Assembly: GCA_024234955.1 (NCBI GenBank)
Contig: JACKNK010000006.1
Location: 212,616-276,615 of the forward strand
DNA: 64,000 nucleotides
Direction: 5' to 3'
Source of the DNA: Gammaproteobacteria bacterium
Lineage (GTDB): Bacteria; Pseudomonadota; Gammaproteobacteria; JACKNK01
Part shown: piece by piece, positions 15,935-24,426 of the stretch
Position numbering within the stretch: position 1 is the stretch's first letter
Layout of the letters: each line of letters opens with the position of its first letter
Position numbers and translations under genes: made by a program
Notes under the pieces: model-generated
The model's database searches: none
The model's input: only the letters and a program-made list of their open reading frames with translations
Told to the model about the DNA's origin: nothing

Positions 15935-16582
15935 ATGAACACGCCGCTCATCGTGCTGCTCATCGCCTGGTTGGCTTACTTCGCGCTGCATTCCCTGCTC
16001 GCCGGTCTGCCGATCAAACGCTGGGTGGCGACGCAACACGCCGCTTGGATGCCGGCGTACCGGCTCGTTTACAACACGGTTGCCGTGCTCGCGCTGCTGC
16101 CGGTGTTGTGGCTGAGCTATGCGATTGACGCCCCACCGTTATGGCAATGGCATGGATGGCAGGCTTGGGTGGCGAATGGCCTTGCGATGCTCGCCCTGCT
16201 GGGCTTTCTGTGGTCCACACGTTGGTACGACGGCAGTGAATTCCTCGGTCTGCGGCAATGGCGCGAGCGCGCATGCCGCGTCGAGGATCAGGAAAAACTG
16301 CATATCTCGCCGATGCATCGCTTCGTGCGTCACCCCTGGTACAGCCTCGGTCTGGTGCTGATCTGGACGCGCGAACTCAACGCCCCGCTGTTGCTGGGTG
16401 CGATCGCTATCAGCCTCTATTTCGCGATCGGCTCCCGCCTGGAAGAGCGCAAGTTGATCTGTTACCACGGCGATGCCTATCGTCAATATCGAGCGCGCGT
16501 TCCCGGGTTGATCCCGTTGCCGTGGCGCTGGCTGAGTGCCGCCGACGCCGAGAAACTCGTGAACACCGACGCATCGGCGTAA
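15935..16582 (+). CDS. NnrU/ICMT-like integral membrane protein
   Basis: A 215-residue polytopic protein with about five membrane helices. The C-terminal signature HRFVRHPWYSLGLVLIWTRE with EERKLICYHGDAYRQYRARVPGLIP is typical of the NnrU / isoprenylcysteine-carboxyl-methyltransferase-like membrane family. I use ATG 15935, with GAG 4 nt upstream. A TTG at 15926 would overlap the sirB1-like stop and is also possible. Some NnrU relatives are linked to denitrification, others to lipid methylation; the substrate cannot be assigned. Confidence 0.8.
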   Translation: MNTPLIVLLIAWLAYFALHSLLAGLPIKRWVATQHAAWMPAYRLVYNTVAVLALLPVLWLSYAIDAPPLWQWHGWQAWVANGLAMLALLGFLWSTRWYDGSEFLGLRQWRERACRVEDQEKLHISPMHRFVRHPWYSLGLVLIWTRELNAPLLLGAIAISLYFAIGSRLEERKLICYHGDAYRQYRARVPGLIPLPWRWLSAADAEKLVNTDASA

Positions 16583-16721
16583 CCAGGGCAAGCCGCCTGC
16601 GCGTGCCCGGGACGCACATTTCCCGCCAAACTTGTCCCGCTTGACCGGCTTGCCCACAATGCGGCGCATGTTCTTGCCCATCCCGTCACGATCCGCCCCT
16701 GCGCGCCGCTGAGGAACTCCG

Positions 16722-16919
16722 ATGTCCGACGCCACCTTCCGCGTTCAATCTCCCGCCGAAGCCTTCCAGGAATACACCGAGTCGGAAATTCGCCGTCTGC
16801 GCGAAACCGACGCCCAGTTCGACGAAGACTTCTTTCGCCGTGCGCAGACCCTGGTCGCCGGTCGTCTTCTGGTGGCACATGCGGAAATGGAAAGCGAAGT
16901 CGGGGAGGGCACGGCATGA
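16722..16919 (+). CDS. Small acidic protein preceding SbcC-like ATPase
   Basis: The 65-residue product is acidic and helical (EYTESEIRRLRETDAQFDED), with no signal peptide or membrane segment. AGGAACTCCG upstream provides a GGA ribosome-binding site. Its stop overlaps the ATG of the large ATPase by 4 bp (ATGA), so translation is coupled. It occupies the place where a metallophosphoesterase subunit (SbcD/YhaO type) would be expected. No family was recognised. Confidence 0.65.
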   Translation: MSDATFRVQSPAEAFQEYTESEIRRLRETDAQFDEDFFRRAQTLVAGRLLVAHAEMESEVGEGTA

Positions 16920-19216
16920 TCATTCGCGAATTTCATGCCGAGAACATCCTCAAATACCGGAGTCTCAAGCTCGAAAACATTCCCGAGCGCGGCCTGATCG
17001 GCATCTCCGGCCCCAATGAGGCCGGCAAGACCGCAATTGTCGAGGCCATCTGCCTGGCCCTGTTCGGGCGCACCTTCTCCTACGAACCCGAGGAGGTGCT
17101 CAAGACCATGAAATGGGGCGCGGCCAAGGCGAGCGCCGAACTCGTGTTCAGCGGCGCCGACGGCAAGCATTACCGGGTTGCGCGCTACCTCAACATCGAA
17201 GGCCATCACAGCGCCAGCCTGAGTCTCGTCGGGAGTGGCGATGCCATCGCCCAGGGCGCGCAGGCGGTGACCCGTGCGATCGAGGAACGGGTCGGTTTCA
17301 GCTTCGACCAATACGTCGAATCCTTCTATCTGGCGCAACGCGAAATCACCATGCCGCACGCCAGCAGCGGCATGGTGCGCGGCTTGCTTGGCATTGCCGA
17401 ACTCGACCGCGTCGCCGATGAGCTGCAAGGCGAGGTCGATGCCGATCGTCGCCACATCGATGAACTGCAGGCATCGATCGAAGCCATCGACGATCAGCTT
17501 GGCACGCTCAATGTCGAGGAATCCGCACTGGCCGAGCTGCAGGCGGCGTTGTCGTCGTGCGGAGATGACGCACGCGATGCGCAACGCCGGGTTGCGGTCG
17601 CCAGCGCCCGGCGCGCGCAGCTGGAAGAGCTCGGCAGCGATGTCGAGACCCAGGTCAACGGCATCCTCAGCAGCGATGTCGAGACCCGTTTCCGCCATTG
17701 GCAGGAACGTGCCGACCATCTTGGCGAGCAGGTCAGCACCCTTGAAGAGGCGTGTCTGGTGGCCGAATCGGACCCGCCCGGAACCGCACCGGGGACCGAC
17801 CTGATCGCCTGGATCGGTGGCCTGCGCGATCGGGTGGCCGCGTTTGCCGCAATCCGCGCACGGGCCGATGTTCATGCCGAGGAAGAAAAGCAGTGGCTGG
17901 GGCGCAAGCCGCTCTCGTCCGACACCGAAGCAGACCCCGAAGCCGAAGCTGACGTGGCTCCGGTCAGCGACCATGACGACAGTTATCCGGCACAACGTGC
18001 GCACATCGAACAGGAGCTTGCCGGTCTGCCCGGCAAACGTCGCGTGTTCCGCCTGCTGGCGTTTTTCGGATTGGTGATCGCGGTGGCGACGATTACGGTG
18101 CGCTGGTTGCTGGCGCCGGAAGTCGCGCTCCCGGAAGGCGAGCAGCTCGTCGCGCAACTGCGTGTGTGGTTCCCGAACTGGGACCCGCAAACCGTCGAAA
18201 GCCTGCTCGCCATGCGCTGGACTGCGGGCGGCGCGTTGACGATCGGATTGTTATCGATCCTGCGGGGCAGCGCCTTGTCGCGCCGTATCCGCCGGCTGAG
18301 ATTTGAACGCGAACGACTGGATGCGCACGCGCTTGAAGCGCGGGAACACATCGACCTGATCGCCGAGATCGATGAACACCCGATGTCCAAGCAACTTGAA
18401 AGCCTGCGCGCCCTGCACGACCCGGACATCGACGACGCTCTGGATGCGTTCACCGAGGGCGACGGCAAGGCGCTGATCGATGCCGAGGCGCTGGCGGCCT
18501 GGCGCGAGCCGCTGGCCGACGATCGCGACATGTTCCGTGAAGACCTGGACACCCTGCTCGACACCCTCGGCAAGTCGGTCGCCGAAGCGCGTCATGGCGC
18601 CGACACGTCGGATCGTGCCCTGGCCGATGCCGAAACCGCCGTTGAGAACGAAGAGCGTCGCCGCGCCGAAGCCGAGGCCCTGAGCGAGCGTCAGCGCGGC
18701 TTGCGGGGGCAACTTCAGGAACCCCGCGAACGCATCAAGCTGCGCAAGCTCGGTCTCGATCAGATACGCGGCACCTGTCGTCGCATCTACAACGACTTCA
18801 ACGTGCAGATGCGCGACTACCTGGTGCGCATCGTGCCGCTATTTACCGAAGGCCGATACCGCCACCTCAAGATCGACGACGAATTCAAGGTGCAGGTGTT
18901 TTCCAACGACAAAAATGATTTCGTCGAATTGGAAGAACTCTCCAGCGGCACCCATCGCCAACTCGTCCTGGGCGTGCGCCTGGCGCTGTCGCAGGCCATG
19001 GTGGACGCGCAATCGCATGGCGCCCAGTCGATGATCCTCGATGAACCGTTCGCGTTCTTCGACCGCGAACGCATCCGGCAGACGCTCGAAACCTTGCCCA
19101 CGGTCAGCGAAGAGATCAGCCAGATATGGGTGATCTCGCAGGAATTCGACGGCGCCAGCTTCGACCTGCATCTGGCCTGTCGCAGGGACAGCGACACCCT
19201 GACCGCCATAGGCTGA
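16916..19216 (+). CDS. SbcC/YhaN-like SMC-type ATPase with internal membrane segments
   Basis: A 766-residue protein. Walker A is GPNEAGKTAIVEAI (about residue 30). The ABC signature is ELSSGTHRQLVLGVRLAL (about 670), followed by Walker B MILDEPFAFFD. Between the two half-ATPase domains are long Glu/Arg coiled coils (about 170-270 and 550-620). Two hydrophobic segments (about 378-396, LAFFGLVIAVATITVRW, and about 437-455, GGALTIGLLSILRG) replace the zinc-hook apex of SbcC/Rad50. The middle membrane hairpin is like YhaN-type proteins. It presumably acts in DNA-end or membrane-proximal DNA maintenance. No nuclease partner gene is adjacent. Confidence 0.82.
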   Translation: MIIREFHAENILKYRSLKLENIPERGLIGISGPNEAGKTAIVEAICLALFGRTFSYEPEEVLKTMKWGAAKASAELVFSGADGKHYRVARYLNIEGHHSASLSLVGSGDAIAQGAQAVTRAIEERVGFSFDQYVESFYLAQREITMPHASSGMVRGLLGIAELDRVADELQGEVDADRRHIDELQASIEAIDDQLGTLNVEESALAELQAALSSCGDDARDAQRRVAVASARRAQLEELGSDVETQVNGILSSDVETRFRHWQERADHLGEQVSTLEEACLVAESDPPGTAPGTDLIAWIGGLRDRVAAFAAIRARADVHAEEEKQWLGRKPLSSDTEADPEAEADVAPVSDHDDSYPAQRAHIEQELAGLPGKRRVFRLLAFFGLVIAVATITVRWLLAPEVALPEGEQLVAQLRVWFPNWDPQTVESLLAMRWTAGGALTIGLLSILRGSALSRRIRRLRFERERLDAHALEAREHIDLIAEIDEHPMSKQLESLRALHDPDIDDALDAFTEGDGKALIDAEALAAWREPLADDRDMFREDLDTLLDTLGKSVAEARHGADTSDRALADAETAVENEERRRAEAEALSERQRGLRGQLQEPRERIKLRKLGLDQIRGTCRRIYNDFNVQMRDYLVRIVPLFTEGRYRHLKIDDEFKVQVFSNDKNDFVELEELSSGTHRQLVLGVRLALSQAMVDAQSHGAQSMILDEPFAFFDRERIRQTLETLPTVSEEISQIWVISQEFDGASFDLHLACRRDSDTLTAIG

Positions 19217-19235
19217 CCCGGGCGTTCCGGTTGCG

Positions 19236-19973
19236 ATGCGCAATCCCCGTATCCATGTTGATCAGCGTTTGGGCGTCGGGGACGAATTCGCACTTCCGGA
19301 GGGGCCGGCCCGGCATGTCGCACAGGTACTGCGCATGCGGGTCGGCGACGCCCTGACCCTGTTCAACGGCGACGGCAACGACTACGGCGGCGAACTGCTC
19401 GACGTCACCCGCCGCGACGCCCGGGTGCGCATCGATACCTGCAACGTCGTCGAAAAGGAGTCGTCGCTCCGCATCACCTTGCTGCAAGGCATCTCCAAGG
19501 GCGAACGCATGGACTGGGTGATGCAGAAATCCGTGGAACTGGGGGTGCATGCCATCGTCCCGGTGGTCACCGAACGCACCGTGGTACGCATTGACGACAG
19601 TCGTAGCGACAAGAAGCTCGCCCATTGGCAGGGCGTGGTGATTTCGGCCTGCGAGCAATCCGGGCGTGCGGTGATCCCCGAGGTGCGGGAGCCGATCCGC
19701 TTTGCCGAGGCGATCGCGCAATTCAAGGGCGCGGTGCTCGATCCGCTGGCCTCGATATCGCTCACCGCCGGGCGACCGGAAGCGGCCCAGAGCCCGTTGG
19801 CGGCCAGCTTGTTGATCGGTCCGGAAGGCGGGCTCAGCGATGTCGAGATCGACCAAGCGAAACAGGCGGGCTGGGTCGGCGCCCGACTCGGACCGCGCGT
19901 GCTGCGTACCGAGACTGCCGCCCTGGCGGCGCTGGCGGTGATGCAGGCCAGCTGGGGTGATCTGGCGAACTGA
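19236..19973 (+). CDS. rsmE: 16S rRNA m3U1498 methyltransferase RsmE
   Basis: This 245-residue SPOUT-class enzyme has an N-terminal PUA-like domain (LPEGPARHVAQVLRMRVGD). The SAM-binding trefoil knot shows LLIGPEGGLSDVEIDQA and LGPRVLRTETAALAALA. ISKGERMDWVMQKSVELGV is the standard RsmE helix signature. It methylates U1498 N3 in 16S rRNA. It starts 20 bp after the SbcC-like gene and converges with the DUF2452 gene. Length and motifs are complete. Confidence 0.94.
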   Translation: MRNPRIHVDQRLGVGDEFALPEGPARHVAQVLRMRVGDALTLFNGDGNDYGGELLDVTRRDARVRIDTCNVVEKESSLRITLLQGISKGERMDWVMQKSVELGVHAIVPVVTERTVVRIDDSRSDKKLAHWQGVVISACEQSGRAVIPEVREPIRFAEAIAQFKGAVLDPLASISLTAGRPEAAQSPLAASLLIGPEGGLSDVEIDQAKQAGWVGARLGPRVLRTETAALAALAVMQASWGDLAN

Positions 19974-19980
19974 CGCTTGC

Positions 19981-20466
19981 TCAGGTCGTATCGCCAATCA
20001 GCCGCGATAGCATCGCGTCCACATCCGAGCCCCGGGGCGTTTGGTCCAACGGGGTCCAGGATTGATCCGCCTCCAGCCGAAAACTACCGACGAATTCATG
20101 GGGCGGTCGGCTTCCCCATTCACGGGGTGACAACATCGACCAGAGCGTGCGGTCATCGTCGCGTCGATACAGGTGGTAAACCTTCCCCGGGATACGTTTG
20201 AAGGCGCATTCGGCGCGATGCAGTTCCTGGTCCCGGCGCGCACCCTCCAGAATGCGCCGGGCCTCTTCCTGCAAGGCCTGCATCTGGTCGGCGATGACCC
20301 GCAGCTTGGCGTGCGTATGGGTCGCGACCGAGGCATCCGCGCCACTGATCTGGCGGGCGATGTCCACCAGATCGGTCGCCGCCCCGAGTCGGCTGACTGG
20401 GTAAGGCGCACTGCGGGCATCGCCCTGATGGTTCGGGCCGGAATACTTGCTGGCGTCATCGGCCAT
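19981..20466 (-). CDS. DUF2452 family protein
   Basis: A 161-residue cytoplasmic protein matching DUF2452: APYPVSRLGAATDLVDIARQI, AKLRVIADQMQALQEEARRILEGA and FKRIPGKVYHLYRRDD, ending with a Trp-rich tail (SFRLEADQSWTPLD). Function is unknown. It is the last of four closely spaced genes, with 9 bp to the upstream cNMP-binding gene. The helical middle could mediate protein contacts. Confidence 0.8.
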   Translation of the reverse strand: MADDASKYSGPNHQGDARSAPYPVSRLGAATDLVDIARQISGADASVATHTHAKLRVIADQMQALQEEARRILEGARRDQELHRAECAFKRIPGKVYHLYRRDDDRTLWSMLSPREWGSRPPHEFVGSFRLEADQSWTPLDQTPRGSDVDAMLSRLIGDTT

Positions 20467-20475
20467 GTCGTTCGC

Positions 20476-20949
20476 TCACAGGTGTTCGTCGATACCGTGC
20501 GCCTTCAGGCCCCAGGCGAACAGCGAACTGACCCGCTTGTTGGCGGTGCGCAGGCGCTCGGCCAGGGTGTTGAGCAGGTCTTTGAGAACCGGATACCCGA
20601 CTTCCGGATGGGCATCGAGGTACACGCGCAGGATGTCGCCGGGGATCACGCCCAGCTCGCAGTCGCTGATCGCGACCACGCTGCCACTGCGCGGTTTCAG
20701 GTCGAACAGGCACATTTCGCCAAACACCGTGCCCGGCCCAAGATCGCTGTATCCGGGGCGCAGACTGCGGTCGTCGTCGAGCGCGACTTCACCGACCACC
20801 CGTACCGTCCCGCTCAAGACCACGAACACATCGCACTGGCTGTCGCCTTCGTTGAAAACGTGTTCGTGCACCGTGCAAAGGCGCCGCTGCCACGCGTCAC
20901 CTTCGGGAAAGTCGGGGGAGTCGAGCAGATTCTTGAGTGCGTTGGACAT
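20476..20949 (-). CDS. Stand-alone cyclic-nucleotide-binding domain protein
   Basis: A 157-residue protein that is essentially one cNMP-binding fold. The strand region HVFNEGDSQCDVFVVLSGTVRVVGE is followed by the phosphate-binding cassette FGEMCLFDLKPRSGSV, with the Glu and Arg that contact cAMP/cGMP retained. A C-terminal helix (LLNTLAERLRTANKRVSSL) follows, but there is no helix-turn-helix, so it is not a CRP-type transcription factor. It could act as a regulatory subunit or adaptor. The 5-bp gap to the methyltransferase gene places it in the same operon. Confidence 0.85.
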   Translation of the reverse strand: MSNALKNLLDSPDFPEGDAWQRRLCTVHEHVFNEGDSQCDVFVVLSGTVRVVGEVALDDDRSLRPGYSDLGPGTVFGEMCLFDLKPRSGSVVAISDCELGVIPGDILRVYLDAHPEVGYPVLKDLLNTLAERLRTANKRVSSLFAWGLKAHGIDEHL

Positions 20950-20954
20950 GAGAT

Positions 20955-21791
20955 CTATCCGGGGTGATCGGTGGGTTTGTGACCGGTGGCAACAAAGACG
21001 GCGGCGAAGCCCCAGGCTTCGGGATCGTCGCTGATCTGACGGATCACGGCTTCTTCCGCCTGACCGAGCTGCTTCTGTTCGTCGCTGAGCTGTTCGAGTT
21101 TGAAGCCGGTGGTGATGTCGAGAAAGTTGCGCATGCCGAGGTCGGCACTGGTCACGGTATGCACGAACACGCCAACCTGATCGAACCCGTTGCGCGCCAG
21201 CAGGGTGCCAAGCTTGCGCCCGACATGGCGGTCACCTCCCCGTGCCTGCTGAGCCTGGGCGGCACGTTGCGTGAACGAGGTGAAGGTTTCCGGTTCCGGG
21301 AACAGCGTCAGCCAATCGTCATCGATGTCGAGAATCGCAAGAATGCCGCCCGGCTTTAGTGTGCGCAGAGCCGCTTCGAAGGCGCGTTCCGGGTGTTCGA
21401 GATGCTGAAACAGGAAACGTGCGTAAATGAAATCGAACTGCGCCTCGCCCAGATCGAGTTCATAGACATTGGCCTGCTGGAAACGGAGATTCGTCAGCCC
21501 GGCGGCGTCCGCCGCCGCCTGCGCTTCCTTGAGCAGATCGGGACTCAGGTCAACACCCGTGACCCGACCGTTACCCACCATGCGCGCGATCTCGCAACTG
21601 ACGATCCCGGGGCCGCAGGCCATGTCCAGGACATCCATGCCTTCCCGCAATCCGGCCCGACTGAGCAACTGACGTTCCAGCGCGGTGGCAATCGCCGCCT
21701 GCTGCTTCAGACGATCGAGCTCCTTCTGGTTCTCATCGAAGCTGCCAAAGGCGTAGGAACCCGCAGCGGTATGGGTATTGCTGGTGCTCAT
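20955..21791 (-). CDS. Class I SAM-dependent methyltransferase
   Basis: The 278-residue protein has the Rossmann motifs VLDMACGPGIVSCEIA (motif I), VTGVDLSPDLLKEAQ (acidic ribose-binding end), FDFIYARFLFQHLEHPERAF (motif IV/V region) and LKPGGILAILDID. Substrate class is uncertain; the N-terminal GSFDENQKELDRLKQQA resembles UbiE-like and small-molecule methyltransferases. Its start overlaps the stop of the GNAT-cNMP gene by 4 bp, indicating co-translation. A role in methylating an acylated or signalling product is speculation. Confidence 0.85.
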   Translation of the reverse strand: MSTSNTHTAAGSYAFGSFDENQKELDRLKQQAAIATALERQLLSRAGLREGMDVLDMACGPGIVSCEIARMVGNGRVTGVDLSPDLLKEAQAAADAAGLTNLRFQQANVYELDLGEAQFDFIYARFLFQHLEHPERAFEAALRTLKPGGILAILDIDDDWLTLFPEPETFTSFTQRAAQAQQARGGDRHVGRKLGTLLARNGFDQVGVFVHTVTSADLGMRNFLDITTGFKLEQLSDEQKQLGQAEEAVIRQISDDPEAWGFAAVFVATGHKPTDHPG

Positions 21792-22975
21792 TCGTTTTCG
21801 GTTTCCTCAAGTTGTTGCAGGGTATCGAGCCAGTTCTGGGTGGTGCCGCGCAGGCGCTCGCAGAGAATCACCGACAGATTCAGCAGCACCGGGGCAACGA
21901 TTTCCGGCATCTTTTTCAAGGCGCGCTTGATGAAGGACTGGGTCAGGATCAGCAGTTCCATATCGGTATTGGCCACCACCTGGGCGGTGCGCGGCGTCTT
22001 GGCGACGAACGCGATCTCGCCGAACACCTGACCAGGACCGACCACCGCCAGGGAATGGCGTTTGCCATCCGCATCCCGCCCCCAGACCTCGGCGACGCCA
22101 TCGAGCACGACGAACATCTCGTTACCGATGTCCCCCGGACGGATGATGATCTCACCCGCCTTGCAGGGCAGCACCGTACCGGAATCCAGAAAGGCCCGCG
22201 CCTGCACTTCGTCCAGGCCTTTGAGCAGGCCGATGCCTTCGCGCGGATCGACATGCAGGCGGTCTTCCATCAAGGCCCAGAACCCATCGGTATCGACCAG
22301 GCGCTTGTTGATATGGACGGCATGCGCCGGGAATTCCGCGATAAACCATGCGGTCCCGGTCGCATCCGCCGGCAGTTTGCGGGCCTCGCGCCAGAACGGG
22401 GAGCGCACCGCCCTCATGTGTTCGATGTCCTCGGCCATGAACACCAGCGGGACGTGGTAGCCGGCATCCTTGTCCATGAAGCCATCGGCGTAACGGCGAT
22501 ACCCGAGCTGCTCGTAAAACTCGACCAGGGACGGGGTGCAATTGCAGAAATCGAAACGCACGCCGTTTTCGCGGGCGAAGCGGAATATGGCCGCGAGCAA
22601 CGCGGCGAGAACCGTGGACCCGCGCCAGTCCGGCGCCACCATCAGGCGAGAGGTCATGGACAGGGATTTCGCGGGAAATTCGGCCCAATGTTCGAGCTGA
22701 TAAATCCGGTTCCAGTACGCATCGAAGCCGGTCTCACCCGCGAGATTGATGCGCACCGTGGCCACAATCTCTTCCCCGGCGGCGGCATAAAGCAGGGTCG
22801 CTTCATCGTCCAACGGGTCGTAAAGTCGCTTGCCCGCATGGTCGGCGTAGCTCGGGCGTTTGCCCATTTCTTCTACGTAAACCGCATAGCGAAACCGATA
22901 AATACGCTCCCGCTCCGCTTCCGTAGCGGCAACCTGAATCTCAGGCCGGACGAGATTATCGATGGATTCGTTCAC
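21788..22975 (-). CDS. GNAT/N-acyl-amino-acid-synthase-like acyltransferase fused to cyclic-nucleotide-binding domain
   Basis: This is a two-domain protein of 395 residues. Residues about 15-165 form an acyltransferase of the FeeM/autoinducer-synthase-like GNAT group: RFRYAVYVEEMGKRP, EEIVATVRINLAG, SMTSRLMVAPDWRGSTVLAAL and FYEQLGYRRY. Residues about 255-375 form a cNMP-binding domain with an intact phosphate-binding cassette (FGEIAFVAKTPRTAQV). Cyclic-nucleotide control of an acyltransferase is known for other GNAT enzymes (mycobacterial protein acetyltransferases). Here the acyl acceptor is unknown and may be an amino acid or lipid. It is the first gene of a four-gene leftward operon, divergent from the cyclase locus, with 120 bp between starts. 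Confidence 0.85.
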   Translation of the reverse strand: MNESIDNLVRPEIQVAATEAERERIYRFRYAVYVEEMGKRPSYADHAGKRLYDPLDDEATLLYAAAGEEIVATVRINLAGETGFDAYWNRIYQLEHWAEFPAKSLSMTSRLMVAPDWRGSTVLAALLAAIFRFARENGVRFDFCNCTPSLVEFYEQLGYRRYADGFMDKDAGYHVPLVFMAEDIEHMRAVRSPFWREARKLPADATGTAWFIAEFPAHAVHINKRLVDTDGFWALMEDRLHVDPREGIGLLKGLDEVQARAFLDSGTVLPCKAGEIIIRPGDIGNEMFVVLDGVAEVWGRDADGKRHSLAVVGPGQVFGEIAFVAKTPRTAQVVANTDMELLILTQSFIKRALKKMPEIVAPVLLNLSVILCERLRGTTQNWLDTLQQLEETENE

Positions 22976-23095
22976 AAGGGCTCCGCATCAATGTCGAGAA
23001 ATACGCACCGGATTGTAATAAACAGTTACTTTCTTGATCGCTGTCCGCATCGTATTCTTACCCGACTCAGAGTTTCTGTTCCAAGTCATTGATAA

Positions 23096-24415
23096 ATGAA
23101 ACGTCTTCTTTCCCTGACGCTTTTCGTCACCTGTTTGTCAACCACCACCCCAGGTGTGGCCGGCATTGTCGAAGACATCCAAAAGCTATTCCAATCGGGA
23201 GATGCCGCCGGTGCTTACGCGCTTGGACAGCAACACCTGCTGGCGCTGGAGGGAGATCCGGCCTTCGACTACGAATACGGTGTGGCCGCCATTGATGCAG
23301 GCCATTACAGCCAAGGGGTATTTGCGCTCGAACGTGTGCTGCTGCAGACGCCAAATGATCACCGTACCCGCCTTGAGCTCGCACGCGGCTATTTCTTGCT
23401 GGAACAGTTTGATCGGGCGCGCAAGGAATTCGAAACCGTGCTGGCATCGGAGCCCCCCCAAAGCGTGGCGGAAAATATCCAGCGCTTCCTCAACATCATC
23501 CGAATCCAGGAAGGCCGATACAAATCCACGGCCAGCCTCACCCTGGATCTTGATCGCGGCTGGGACAGCAACGTCAACAGCGCGCCCTTCAGCCCAAACT
23601 TCGAGTCCCCCGTGCTTGGCCCAGGCACTCTGGCGGCTGGGTCCACCCAACTCGGTGATTATTACACTGAGGCCAATGTCGGAACGTCGCTGACCATCCC
23701 GGTTTCACCAGGCCGTTACATCGGTGCGGCTTTCGACATCCATCACCGCAGCAACGATCAGCGGGATCTGTTTGATACCGACGCACAGACCCTGACCCTG
23801 TCCCTCACCGACAATGTCGACACCCTGCAGACCCGCTTCGCTTTCCGTGCGCAGAACTACGAGCTCGACCACAGCACCTACCGAACCTTGGGCAGCCTTT
23901 CCGTCGACGCGCGTCAAACACTCAGTGCGGACACCCAGATCACCGGGTTCCTCAGTTTGGCGAGCCAACATTACCCTGGGGGAGATGTTCGCGACTCACA
24001 CCTGATGAACGCAGGTATCGGCGTCATTCACGCCTTGCCGCTTCCGGGTAAACCAGTCGCCTTTGCCACCGCGTACATTGGTCAGGAAACGCCCCGCCAG
24101 AACAACACCGACGCTGATGTGGTGGCCAATCGAGCGATCAAGGGACTGAGCGGTGGGATCCAATGGACGCTTGGACCCTCGACCAGTCTGACAGCTACGC
24201 TCGCATGGCAGAACAGCCGCTATGCAGGCGAGAGCCCGATCTTTCTCGCCCGTCGCGAGGACGATTTTGGCAGTGCCGGCGTCACCCTCAAACACCTGCT
24301 TGATGACCGATGGAGTCTCAGTGCGGAATTGAGCACCTCCACCAACGACTCCAATTTCGCGATCAACAAATACGACCGTGATGTGGTCAACATGAACTTG
24401 CGTTACGAGTACTGA
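23096..24415 (+). CDS. TPR-containing outer-membrane beta-barrel protein (DUF560/SLAM-like)
   Basis: The 439-residue protein begins with a signal peptide (RLLSLTLFVTCLSTTTPGVAG). Tetratricopeptide repeats at about 30-140 include YEYGVAAIDAGHYSQGVFALERVLLQTP and LARGYFLLEQFDRARKEFE. Alternating amphipathic strands then run to a C-terminal aromatic residue (MNLRYEY), as in outer-membrane barrels. TPR followed by barrel is the layout of surface-lipoprotein-assembly-modulator (DUF560) proteins. It is the first gene of a rightward operon with the cyclase (11 bp gap). SLAM-type export of the downstream FecR protein is a hypothesis. Confidence 0.75.
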   Translation: MKRLLSLTLFVTCLSTTTPGVAGIVEDIQKLFQSGDAAGAYALGQQHLLALEGDPAFDYEYGVAAIDAGHYSQGVFALERVLLQTPNDHRTRLELARGYFLLEQFDRARKEFETVLASEPPQSVAENIQRFLNIIRIQEGRYKSTASLTLDLDRGWDSNVNSAPFSPNFESPVLGPGTLAAGSTQLGDYYTEANVGTSLTIPVSPGRYIGAAFDIHHRSNDQRDLFDTDAQTLTLSLTDNVDTLQTRFAFRAQNYELDHSTYRTLGSLSVDARQTLSADTQITGFLSLASQHYPGGDVRDSHLMNAGIGVIHALPLPGKPVAFATAYIGQETPRQNNTDADVVANRAIKGLSGGIQWTLGPSTSLTATLAWQNSRYAGESPIFLARREDDFGSAGVTLKHLLDDRWSLSAELSTSTNDSNFAINKYDRDVVNMNLRYEY

Positions 24416-24426
24416 CGCTCGTCTCA

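Noticed and set aside
16745..18190. Long open frame (481 codons) on the minus strand
   Set aside because: It lies opposite the SbcC-like ATPase, which has intact Walker motifs. The antisense protein shows no recognisable domain and reflects GC-rich codon bias.
21812..23092. Open frame of 426 codons on the plus strand
   Set aside because: It is antisense to the GNAT-cNMP gene, whose two domains are clearly recognisable. The plus-strand translation has shadow-like Gln/His/Arg-rich composition.
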